17,172 nucleotides of DNA from Comamonadaceae bacterium. Lineage in GTDB: Bacteria > Pseudomonadota > Gammaproteobacteria > Burkholderiales > Burkholderiaceae_C. Positions within the stretch are counted from its first letter, which is position 1. Each line of letters opens with the position of its first letter. The stretch covers positions 1 through 17,172 of the forward strand of contig CANCCE010000033.1 in the NCBI GenBank assembly GCA_947374505.1, read 5' to 3'. Shown here in pieces: positions 1 to 7,202 of the stretch. The position numbers and the translations under genes were made by a program. The notes below the pieces were generated by a model that ran no database searches, had not been told where the DNA came from, and saw only the letters and a program-made list of their open reading frames with translations.

Positions 1-1167
1 CCTGAAGACGCTTTCACCAGCCAAGCGGTGCATGACGCGCTGGATTTATGCGTCGGCTGCAAAGGCTGCAAACGCGACTGCCCGACCGGCGTCGACATGG
101 CCAAAATGAAGGTCGAGTTCTTGCACCACTACAAGGCGCGGCACGGTTACACGCTCAAAGACAAACTGATTGCCAGCCTGCCCGACTACGCCCACTGGGC
201 CAGCCGCTTCGCGCCACTGCTGAACCTGCGCGACAAGCTGCCGGGGTTGGCCCTGCTGAGCGAAAAAATTATTGGTTTTTCAGCCCGCCGCACGCTACCG
301 CAATGGCAACGCAAGACTTTCTGGCAACAGCTTGCAAGCGCCACAGCGCAGGCTGAAAATGACAACTCGCAGGCCGGCACACTCAACACGGCTACGTTTG
401 AAGAGGTCATGATGGCCAGCAAGCCCGTGGTGTTGTTCGTCGACACCTTCAACGGCTCGTTCGAGGCGGGCAATGCACTGGCAGCCTTGAAAGTGCTGCA
501 AGCCGCCGGCTACACCGTGCATGTGGCCACCAAGGCCCAGCCCGATGGCAAACATCTGTGTTGTGGTCGTACCTACTTGGCCAACGGCATGATCGACCAA
601 GCCAAAATCAAAGCCCGCGAAGTGGTCGCCTCGCTGCGGCCCTTCGCTGAAAAAGGAATTGCCATCGTTGGACTCGAGCCCTCATGCCTGCTGACAATGC
701 GCGATGAGATGCTGGTGATGGGCTTAGGCCCAGCCGCACAAACCATCAGCGACAAAGCCCTTCTGTTTGAAGAATTTCTAGCGCGTGAAGCAGCGACTGG
801 TCAGCTTGACGCGCTCAAGTCAGAACTCCAAGCCACCGACCAGGCCATCTTGCTGCACGGCCATTGCCACCAAAAAGCCTTTGGCGCGGTCAGCCCCATC
901 ATCGACGTGCTCAAGCTGATTCCGGGTGCCCAACCTGAGCTGATCGAGTCGAGCTGTTGCGGCATGGCGGGCAGCTTTGGCTACGAGGCCAGCCATTACG
1001 AAGTGTCGATGCAAATGGCCGAGCTCAGCTTGTTGCCCGCCGTGCGCAAACAACCCGACGCCATCGTGGTGGCCGACGGTACCAGTTGCCGCCATCAGAT
1101 CCGCGACGGCGCTCAGCGTGAAGCGATTCACGTGGCAGAGCTGCTGGCGCGGCAGTTGAAAAACTGA
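1..1167 (+). CDS. FAD-linked oxidase, C-terminal Fe-S/CCG part (YdiJ/GlcD-GlcF type), 5'-truncated
   Basis: The reading frame is open from base 1 and ends with TGA at 1165-1167, so this is the last 388 codons of a longer gene. A GTG at 28 lies just before the ferredoxin motif and is probably internal. Visible: a 4Fe-4S motif CVGCKGCKRDCP (residues 17-28 of the visible part), then two CCG-type segments (CCGRTYL at about base 559 and SSCCGMAGSFGYE at about 955) with the intervening HGHCHQKAFG. This order matches the C-terminal half of fused FAD-binding/Fe-S dehydrogenases of about 1000 residues such as E. coli YdiJ, a D-2-hydroxyglutarate dehydrogenase; the FAD half would lie upstream. The family oxidises 2-hydroxy acids and passes electrons through Fe-S centres. 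The gene converges on the neighbouring minus-strand operon with a 25-bp gap, so a link to that pathway is not implied. The family is secure; the exact substrate is not. Confidence 0.85.
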   Translation, partial: PEDAFTSQAVHDALDLCVGCKGCKRDCPTGVDMAKMKVEFLHHYKARHGYTLKDKLIASLPDYAHWASRFAPLLNLRDKLPGLALLSEKIIGFSARRTLPQWQRKTFWQQLASATAQAENDNSQAGTLNTATFEEVMMASKPVVLFVDTFNGSFEAGNALAALKVLQAAGYTVHVATKAQPDGKHLCCGRTYLANGMIDQAKIKAREVVASLRPFAEKGIAIVGLEPSCLLTMRDEMLVMGLGPAAQTISDKALLFEEFLAREAATGQLDALKSELQATDQAILLHGHCHQKAFGAVSPIIDVLKLIPGAQPELIESSCCGMAGSFGYEASHYEVSMQMAELSLLPAVRKQPDAIVVADGTSCRHQIRDGAQREAIHVAELLARQLKN

Positions 1168-1192
1168 ATGTTCACGTTCCATCTATTGAGCA

Positions 1193-2071
1193 TCAGACTT
1201 CGGCCATTTTTTCCTCGGTCGTAGCGCGCCGAAGCTCGCGACGTTCATCAAAATCAAAATAGCGACCACGATGCACAGTCGCGGTGTTGTCCCACATCAC
1301 GAGATCACCAACCTGCCATTGATGCCGATAGACAAACTCGCGCTGGGTTGCGTGCTCCAGCAAGTCCATGATCAATATTCTTCCCTCAGGTAATGTCATG
1401 CCCTGAATTTCGCAGGCATGGATACCAACAAAAAGAATCTTGCGACCCGAGCGAGGATCGGTCTGAACCAATGGCCAAACGGCCTTCGCAATGGACCGCT
1501 TTTGGTCTTCGGTGTAATTCGTGTCGCCCAACATGAAGCGCGAGTGCAGTGCGTAGTGCTCTGCCTGCAACCCTTCGATCTGGTCTTTGCGCCATTGCGG
1601 CAGAGAATCATAGGCCATGCGTAAATCAGCGAACTCTGTGTCACCCCCAAAACCGGGAACAACAACAGCCGACAACATGGAGTACTTGGCACGCGGATTT
1701 TGAAATGAGCTGTCGCTGTGCCAAAGCTGGTTGGCAACATTGCCAACAATCTTGGCGTGCAGGCGGTCTGCGACTTCACCGTCAACCGTCACATTAGAGA
1801 TGTCGGCGAGCTCTGCATAGTCGAATCGATGCGGACCACCCTTTAGTTTTCGCAGCCCTAGGTCAAGAGGGCCGAACGACTTGGCAAACGCGATTTGCTG
1901 ATCTTGCGTCAGAGGCTGCTGACGGAAGACCAAAACGGCATGATGGTCCATCGCCATCTCGATCATCTGCACAGTAGCGACGTCGAGTGGCTTTGACAGG
2001 TCAATGCCCGTCACTTCAGCGGCAAACGGATTCAGTGGTTTGAAACTCGGTGTCATCATTGAATTTTTCAT
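1193..2071 (-). CDS. TfdA-like Fe(II)/2-oxoglutarate-dependent dioxygenase
   Basis: A 292-residue TauD/TfdA-family enzyme, which would couple decarboxylation of 2-oxoglutarate to hydroxylation of an organic acid, often leading to C-O or C-S cleavage. The iron-binding facial triad is visible: H118 and D120 in NQLWHSDSSF, and H267 in TVHRGRYFDF, followed by an Arg-rich stretch (277-282) that in the family holds 2-oxoglutarate. Several blocks (YAELADISNV, the WHSDSSF region, KYSMLSAVVV, EHATQREFVYRH, VGDLVMWDN) closely match what I recall of TfdA, the 2,4-dichlorophenoxyacetate dioxygenase of 287 residues. This is nearer to TfdA than to TauD; the real substrate is unknown. ATG at 2071 is chosen because it begins 14 nt after the upstream stop, with GAGG directly before it; ATG at 2059 or 2056 is also possible, and an extension to 2128 would run into the preceding gene. 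It is the last gene of the operon. Confidence 0.88.
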   Translation of the reverse strand: MKNSMMTPSFKPLNPFAAEVTGIDLSKPLDVATVQMIEMAMDHHAVLVFRQQPLTQDQQIAFAKSFGPLDLGLRKLKGGPHRFDYAELADISNVTVDGEVADRLHAKIVGNVANQLWHSDSSFQNPRAKYSMLSAVVVPGFGGDTEFADLRMAYDSLPQWRKDQIEGLQAEHYALHSRFMLGDTNYTEDQKRSIAKAVWPLVQTDPRSGRKILFVGIHACEIQGMTLPEGRILIMDLLEHATQREFVYRHQWQVGDLVMWDNTATVHRGRYFDFDERRELRRATTEEKMAEV

Positions 2072-2085
2072 CCTCAAAGGTGTGC

Positions 2086-3072
2086 TTATTCGATCTTGAT
2101 GCCGGCGGTCTTGATGACACGGCCCCACTTTTCAATCTCTTGACGAATCGTCACGTTATATTGTTCCGATGAGGAGCCCACCGCCTCCATCCCCATCTGC
2201 TCCATGCGCGAGCTCACTTCCGGCGTGCGTACAGCATGCCCAATGTCAGCACTGATTTTGCGCAATAAAACGGGGGGAAGACCAGCAGGTGCAATGATGC
2301 CAATCAGACTCATGGCGCTAAAGCCCGGAAGCGTGTCAGAGATCAACGCAAATTCCGGACTTGAAACAGCGCGGCTCGGGCTAGGCAGTGCAATCACCTT
2401 CATACGACCGTCTTTAACGAACGGCATAGAAGAGAATAAAACATCAAACAACAAAGGGACGCGACCACCAATCACATCCTGCTGCGCGGGTGCGCTGCCT
2501 TTATAGGGTATGTGAAGCATGTTGATACCAGCCATGTGGTTGAGCATCTCACCGGCCAAATGCGGCCCAGTGCCCGCTCCCGGTGTGGCGTAACTGAGCT
2601 TTTCAGGGAACTTCTTTGCGTAGGCAATCAGTTCTGGAACCGTGTTGACCGGCAGCGAAGAGGCCGCAAACAGGCCGAAGTGTGCCTGCCCAACCAGCGA
2701 CACACCCACGATGTCCCGTAACGTGTCGTAAGGTAAGTTAGGCACGAGGTTAGGGTTGATCGTATGAGCACTGATGGCCATTCCGAGTGTGTAGCCGTCA
2801 GGCGGTGACTTGGCGACGATATTGGTCCCCAGTGTTGTACCGCCCCCGGGGCGATAGTCCACAACGACGGATTGCTTCCACGTCGTCTGAAGCTGCAGTG
2901 CAATAAGGCGTGCGATGGTGTCTGTCGGCCCACCAGCAGCGAAAGGGACAATTAGCTTGACGGGCTTTGTCGGCCACCCACCCAAAGGGGTCTGAGCCAG
3001 CGCCATCAGCGGACACATCACCCAGCCAAATGCGAAAAGCGCAAAGCGATTGCTCGATAAAAAATTTTTCAT
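2086..3072 (-). CDS. Bug/TctC-family periplasmic solute receptor (copy 1)
   Basis: A 328-residue extracytoplasmic receptor of the tripartite tricarboxylate transporter (Bug) family, which binds carboxylates and related small molecules in the periplasm. The start at 3072 opens directly on a signal peptide (MKN, hydrophobic stretch 10-25, cleavage expected after ALA at residue 26); a start at 3123 would put a charged extension before it and overlap the previous gene. Family marks: IVPFAAGGPTD after the signal, GGGTTLGTNIVAKSPPDGYT, LSYATPGAGT and PYKGSAPAQQDVIGGRV. No recognisable Shine-Dalgarno sequence precedes the ATG, and the gap to the upstream dioxygenase is 28 nt, so translation may depend on coupling. 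No TctA or TctB membrane component is in the window. By eye it matches the second receptor at under half of positions, so the two are old paralogues. Confidence 0.9.
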   Translation of the reverse strand: MKNFLSSNRFALFAFGWVMCPLMALAQTPLGGWPTKPVKLIVPFAAGGPTDTIARLIALQLQTTWKQSVVVDYRPGGGTTLGTNIVAKSPPDGYTLGMAISAHTINPNLVPNLPYDTLRDIVGVSLVGQAHFGLFAASSLPVNTVPELIAYAKKFPEKLSYATPGAGTGPHLAGEMLNHMAGINMLHIPYKGSAPAQQDVIGGRVPLLFDVLFSSMPFVKDGRMKVIALPSPSRAVSSPEFALISDTLPGFSAMSLIGIIAPAGLPPVLLRKISADIGHAVRTPEVSSRMEQMGMEAVGSSSEQYNVTIRQEIEKWGRVIKTAGIKIE

Positions 3073-3100
3073 ACGTTTATGTCGGTAAATAGTTGGGGCA

Positions 3101-3985
3101 TCACTGCGGCTTCGGGCCCGCAATGGTCGTACGGGTCATGAAGCGGGCTCGACCGGCGTAATCCGGAATGGCTTTGTGCATGGCACTTCGGTTATCCCAT
3201 ACGAGCACCTGATCTTTAACCCAGCGGACTCGACAGGTCAGTTCGAAGCGCGAACAGTGGTCATATAGAAAGCGGAGTAGGGGCTTGCTCTCCGCCTCGG
3301 TCATCCCCTCTATTCGCTGCACGTAGACTTGATTGAGATAAAGAAAGCGGCGCCCCGAACCCGGATGGGTGCATATTAAGGGATGAACCATTTCACGGTC
3401 ACCCAACTCAATTTTCAGATCGGACTTCACCCCCGTGTCGCTGAATTTGTGATTCTGCGCATGATAAGCAGAGCCAAAGATGCGGGTCGCACTGTGAACG
3501 GCGCTGAGGCCATCAAGGACGGAGCGCAATTTGGGCGACAAACTTTCATAGGCTGCATACATATTCAAAAAACCGGTGTCGCCTCCAAACTCCGGTACGG
3601 TGACAGAGCGCATGATCACTGCGCTCGGCGGACATTCATAGTAGGTGCTGTCAGCATGCCAGTTCTCACCGACGACGCGACCCGTGTCATCGGCATCTCG
3701 GCGAATGATCTGAATCTCATCAAACCCCTCAACGCTGTGCAGTTGCGGCAGCCGCATTAGCTCGCCAAACCGACGACTGAATGCGATATGTTGTGCGTGC
3801 GTGATAGGTTGATCAGGAAAGTAGATCACCAAGTAATCATGAAATGCCAGTTGAATTTCGTGCCAAGTCGCGTCATCCAAAGTTGTCGACAAATCAACGC
3901 CCCTGATCTCGGCACCAATCGTGCCATTCATTGGACGAACCTCGATTTTTTTAAATTTCAGGGGGTTTTCGTATTGAGACATCAT
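3101..3985 (-). CDS. TauD-type Fe(II)/2-oxoglutarate-dependent dioxygenase
   Basis: A 294-residue dioxygenase of the same superfamily as the terminal gene of the operon but closer to the TauD branch. Iron ligands visible: H110 and D112 in NWHADSTY, and H270 in WDNRSAMHKAIPDY. R281 and R285 in GRARFMTRTTIAG would bind 2-oxoglutarate. Length is normal for the family (about 280-300). The start is at one of two adjacent ATGs (3985, 3982); GGAAAAGG lies immediately upstream and gives better spacing to the second. The gene sits 47 nt after one Bug receptor and 28 nt before the next, so receptors and dioxygenases alternate. Members act on taurine, alkyl sulfates, aryloxy acids and other carboxylates; nothing in the sequence fixes which. 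Family certain, substrate unknown. Confidence 0.88.
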   Translation of the reverse strand: MMSQYENPLKFKKIEVRPMNGTIGAEIRGVDLSTTLDDATWHEIQLAFHDYLVIYFPDQPITHAQHIAFSRRFGELMRLPQLHSVEGFDEIQIIRRDADDTGRVVGENWHADSTYYECPPSAVIMRSVTVPEFGGDTGFLNMYAAYESLSPKLRSVLDGLSAVHSATRIFGSAYHAQNHKFSDTGVKSDLKIELGDREMVHPLICTHPGSGRRFLYLNQVYVQRIEGMTEAESKPLLRFLYDHCSRFELTCRVRWVKDQVLVWDNRSAMHKAIPDYAGRARFMTRTTIAGPKPQ

Positions 3986-4032
3986 CCTTTTCCAAATTCC
4001 TGTTCAGGCGCACGGCACTGATAATTCAAATT

Positions 4033-4995
4033 TTAGTCAGCGCTAGCGCCAGAAGCCTTGACCACTTTGGCCCATTTTTCTATTTCCGTCTTGATGAACA
4101 CATCAAATTGTTCTGGCGTGGTACCCACTGGCGTTAGCCCAATCTCAGCCATGCGTACCCGGGTTTCTGGTGACTGTAGAACCTTGTTCAAATCCACACT
4201 GATCCGATTAACTAGCTCGCGTGGCGTACGGCTGGAAACGACTGCACCGAACACACTCTCCACACTGAAATTTGGCAACGTTTCAGCGAACGTTGGTAGG
4301 TTCGATGCAATCGACGAACGAACCGGGCTCATGATCGCGATGGGCTTTAGCAGTCCCGCCTTGATGTGCGGCAGTGATGAGAAAAGCGGATCGATCAACA
4401 GGTCTACTCTTCCCGCAATAACATCCGGATAGGCCCCGCCGGATCCTTTGTAGGGCGTGTGTAGCATGTTGATGCCGGCGGTCGTTTTCAGTAGTTCACC
4501 GCCTAGATGCATTGAGCTCCCACTTCCTGGGGATGCATAGCTCAATTTATTTGGATTTTTCTTAGCAAACGCAATCAACTCCTGCAAGTTATTAACCGGT
4601 AACGAAGGGGCGGCCGTCAGCACGATCGGCGAAGACGCTAGCAAAGAAACCCCTGACAAGTCCTTCTGCGTATCGAAAGGCAAATTTTTGCGCAAGCTTG
4701 GATTGATGACGTGCGCGGTCACGACCAGCCCAATGGTGTAACCGTCTGGCGGCGACTTGGCAACAAAGTCCGTTCCGATCACCGTACCAGCACCGGCCCT
4801 ATAAACCACCAAAACAGGTTGTTTCCAGGTCTCGGTCAGTTGCCTTTCGAGCAGGCGTGCGAGGATGTCTATCGCGCCCCCTGGGGCATTAGGCACAATG
4901 ATTGTGACCGGCCTCGATGGAAAGCTCTGGGCCATTGCAGTGAATGAAAGCACAGCGCAAGCACCAATAGCGAGCAGATGTTTGAAAATTTTCAT
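4033..4995 (-). CDS. Bug/TctC-family periplasmic solute receptor (copy 2)
   Basis: A 320-residue periplasmic receptor. The frame extends to a TTG at 5001, but the ATG at 4995 begins a clean signal peptide (MKIFKH, hydrophobic 7-20, cleavage after AMA at residue 22) and has a GAGA-type ribosome site upstream, so it is preferred. Family marks: IVPNAPGGAID, AGTVIGTDFVAKSPPDGYT, LSYASPGSGS and TPYKGSGGAYPDVIAGRV. It follows the dehydratase gene by 39 nt and precedes the TauD-type dioxygenase by 47 nt. Like copy 1 it lacks membrane partners here; it may feed a TctAB permease encoded elsewhere or act as a sensing receptor. The residues after the conserved AGG differ from copy 1 (AID against PTD), which suggests a different ligand; that is inference. 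Confidence 0.9.
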   Translation of the reverse strand: MKIFKHLLAIGACAVLSFTAMAQSFPSRPVTIIVPNAPGGAIDILARLLERQLTETWKQPVLVVYRAGAGTVIGTDFVAKSPPDGYTIGLVVTAHVINPSLRKNLPFDTQKDLSGVSLLASSPIVLTAAPSLPVNNLQELIAFAKKNPNKLSYASPGSGSSMHLGGELLKTTAGINMLHTPYKGSGGAYPDVIAGRVDLLIDPLFSSLPHIKAGLLKPIAIMSPVRSSIASNLPTFAETLPNFSVESVFGAVVSSRTPRELVNRISVDLNKVLQSPETRVRMAEIGLTPVGTTPEQFDVFIKTEIEKWAKVVKASGASAD

Positions 4996-5034
4996 GAGCA
5001 AGTGTCTCTTTCGTTTTTTGATTAGCGTAAAACT

Positions 5035-6735
5035 TCAATTCGGAGGGCGGACTGCGTCCGAACGCACCAACACGGCACCTTCCGACAGCGGACCCACCGT
5101 ACGACGGTATTGCTGGAGCCAGCCAACATCTTGTGCGGGCGCGGGTGCACGCCAAGTAGCGCGTCGCTCGAACCATTGTTCGTCGGTGAGGTCAGCATCA
5201 ACACGCCGTTTATCGAGGTCAATGGTGATGATGTCGCCGTCAAGCACAAGCGCCAGCGGCCCGCCTGCAGCCGCTTCCGGCGAAAGTTCTGCGACGACCA
5301 AGCCTTTGCAGACCAGGCCGGACAGGTGACCGTCCGTCAAAATCGCAATTTGATCACCCAGCCCAGCACCATCGACTGCGAACACGACACGGGAGGCGCC
5401 TCCGCCCATGGCGGGCCCACCACACACACCGGCACCGCGCATCACCAGCACATGCCCAGGTTGAATAAGCCCGTCTTTGAGCGCAGCCATAGCGGCGTCG
5501 GTACTCCAGAAGCAGATGGCGGGACCGGTAAAACTGCGCTGCTTCCGTTCGACGATGCCGGTCTTGGTCAGGCCTGACTCTGGCGCCAAATTCCCTCGCA
5601 GCAGCACGATAGCAGGCTGGGATGCCACCGGACGGTTGATCGGGCGGATCACCTCTTTGTCGACAACAGCCGCAAACTTTAGATTTTCAGCAACTGTTAC
5701 CCCAGTGACCGTCAGCGGGCCCTTGTCAAGCAGTGACTCGAGCTGCTTCATCAGTGCGCGGCATCCGCCTGCAACTTCGAACTGCTCAATGGTGTGTGCG
5801 CCGATGGGGCGTATCCCAGCCAGTACAGGGATCTGTGGCCCAAAGGTTTCAAACAAGTTGTACACATCAACCCCGCACTCACCTTCGGTGGCAATGGCCT
5901 GCAGGTGTTTGACGGAGTTCAGCGAGCCGCCGATGGCCAGGATGCTGCGTACGGCATTGGCAAAGGCGCCCGGCGTGAGGATGTCACGCGGCTTGAGGTC
6001 TTCCCAGACCATCTGCACAATGCGTTCGCCGGCGGCTCGAACATCGGCCATCATCTTGTCGCTGTTGGCGGCAACCGGCGCACTGCCAGGCAGCGCCATA
6101 CCCAATGCTTCGCACACGATGTGCATCGAATTTGCGGTGCCAAGGCCAGAGCACACCCCTGGGCTGCGAATCGCTTGGCGACTCATGCCGATCAGTTCCT
6201 CAATCGGCATGTTGCCGGTGACGGCATGCATCGCGCCGACAAACACATCTTCAATGTCAACATGCTTGCCCTTGTATTCACCACTGCTTTGGTAACCGCA
6301 GGGAACCATGATGGTAGGAATGTTCAGACGGGCCGCAGCCATGAGTTGACCAGGCACCGTCTTGTCGCACGAAGTCAGACAAATCATCCCATCCAACTGT
6401 GCGCCTTCCACGGCCACTTCGATGTCATTGGTCACCAGGTCACGGGCACCCAGCATGTAAGCACCACGGGCACCGGCACCGGTGATGAAGTCGCTAGGCG
6501 CCGCTGTGCGGATCTCAAAAGGCACGGCACCGGCCGCACGAATCACGTCCTTGAGCAGTTTGGCTACACCGTCCAGATGACTAAAACAAGCGGCCAATTC
6601 TGAGGAGCTGTTGACGATGGCAATCTTGGGTTTTTCGCAATCCGCCTCAGGAATGCCGAGCGCTTGCCAGTGTGCATTGCGGACCGACCAGAGATACGAG
6701 CCGCGGGGAAAGTTACTTCGCAAAGTGCGCTTCAT
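5035..6735 (-). CDS. IlvD/Edd-family dehydratase
   Basis: A 566-residue Fe-S dehydratase of the dihydroxy-acid/sugar-acid dehydratase family, which removes water from 2,3-dihydroxy acids to give 2-keto acids. The three Cys positions expected to hold the cluster are present: C50 (SSELAACFSH), C123 (TSCDKTVPG) and C195 (GVCSGLGTANSM). D124 and K125 fit the metal-binding Asp and active-site Lys known in the family, and E486 in SPEAAAGG fits a second metal ligand. The active-site Ser motif reads DGHLSGLVCKG (S472) rather than the usual DGRFSG, and the region corresponding to GHEGM/GHGGM reads GARGAYM, so it is probably not a housekeeping IlvD. The start ATG at 6735 overlaps the stop of the aconitase-X small subunit as ATGA, implying translational coupling. 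Family certain; a catabolic substrate is inferred from the neighbours. Confidence 0.9.
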   Translation of the reverse strand: MKRTLRSNFPRGSYLWSVRNAHWQALGIPEADCEKPKIAIVNSSSELAACFSHLDGVAKLLKDVIRAAGAVPFEIRTAAPSDFITGAGARGAYMLGARDLVTNDIEVAVEGAQLDGMICLTSCDKTVPGQLMAAARLNIPTIMVPCGYQSSGEYKGKHVDIEDVFVGAMHAVTGNMPIEELIGMSRQAIRSPGVCSGLGTANSMHIVCEALGMALPGSAPVAANSDKMMADVRAAGERIVQMVWEDLKPRDILTPGAFANAVRSILAIGGSLNSVKHLQAIATEGECGVDVYNLFETFGPQIPVLAGIRPIGAHTIEQFEVAGGCRALMKQLESLLDKGPLTVTGVTVAENLKFAAVVDKEVIRPINRPVASQPAIVLLRGNLAPESGLTKTGIVERKQRSFTGPAICFWSTDAAMAALKDGLIQPGHVLVMRGAGVCGGPAMGGGASRVVFAVDGAGLGDQIAILTDGHLSGLVCKGLVVAELSPEAAAGGPLALVLDGDIITIDLDKRRVDADLTDEQWFERRATWRAPAPAQDVGWLQQYRRTVGPLSEGAVLVRSDAVRPPN

Positions 6736-7202
6736 GAGGAGGCCCGGGCATTCTTTTTAGTGATCTCGACGATGCCGCGATCGGCATCAACACGCACCCA
6801 ATCGCCAGTCTCAATGCACTTCAAGGGGTCGGAGTCGAAATCAGTCATGGACGGCGCATGCGTCACCACGGCCCCAAGGGCCATCTTGGTTGTCATCTCG
6901 TTGAACAAAAAAGCGGCCGGAGCCACGTTCATCAGCCGCGCCAGATGAAAGGCGGCAGACCAGCCGGACGAGCCCTTGGCACCAGGAAACACCAAGACCT
7001 TGCCCGCAAAGCTCTGGCCCCGAAGTTCGTGACGAGTTTCGATGATGGTGCCGGTACGCGAGTCGATACCGCCCCAACCTGAGATGTGGTCTTGGGTCAC
7101 CAGTGCCTCGCCCTCTGCCACACCTGGAACGACCTTGCGTCCGCGAAGAGTCAATACAGCCGCCCTGGCCTTGACAGGCTGCGGTTCAATCGATGGCTTC
7201 AT
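6732..7202 (-). CDS. Aconitase X small subunit (DUF126/swivel domain)
   Basis: A 156-residue protein matching the swivelling small domain of aconitase X (AcnX). Visible: PGVAEGEALVT (26-36), SGWGGIDSRTG (41-51), where the family has S-[FW]-WGG-V-D, GKVLVFPGAKGSSG (67-80) with the conserved Ser pair, and VAPAAFLFNE (93-102). The frame continues upstream to 7268, but that part lies inside the large-subunit gene; the ATG at 7202 overlaps the large-subunit TGA as ATGA and gives the normal length. Together with the large subunit it forms the split two-polypeptide form of AcnX. Characterised AcnX enzymes are cis-3-hydroxy-L-proline dehydratases in bacteria and a mevalonate-5-phosphate dehydratase in archaea. 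The downstream dehydratase overlaps it in turn. Confidence 0.88.
   Translation of the reverse strand: MKPSIEPQPVKARAAVLTLRGRKVVPGVAEGEALVTQDHISGWGGIDSRTGTIIETRHELRGQSFAGKVLVFPGAKGSSGWSAAFHLARLMNVAPAAFLFNEMTTKMALGAVVTHAPSMTDFDSDPLKCIETGDWVRVDADRGIVEITKKNARASS

Noticed and set aside
5477..6603. Two long plus-strand open frames (about 270 codons each) opposite the dehydratase gene
   Set aside because: They lie wholly antisense to a protein with clear family motifs, show no recognisable domains, and are expected in GC-rich coding DNA.
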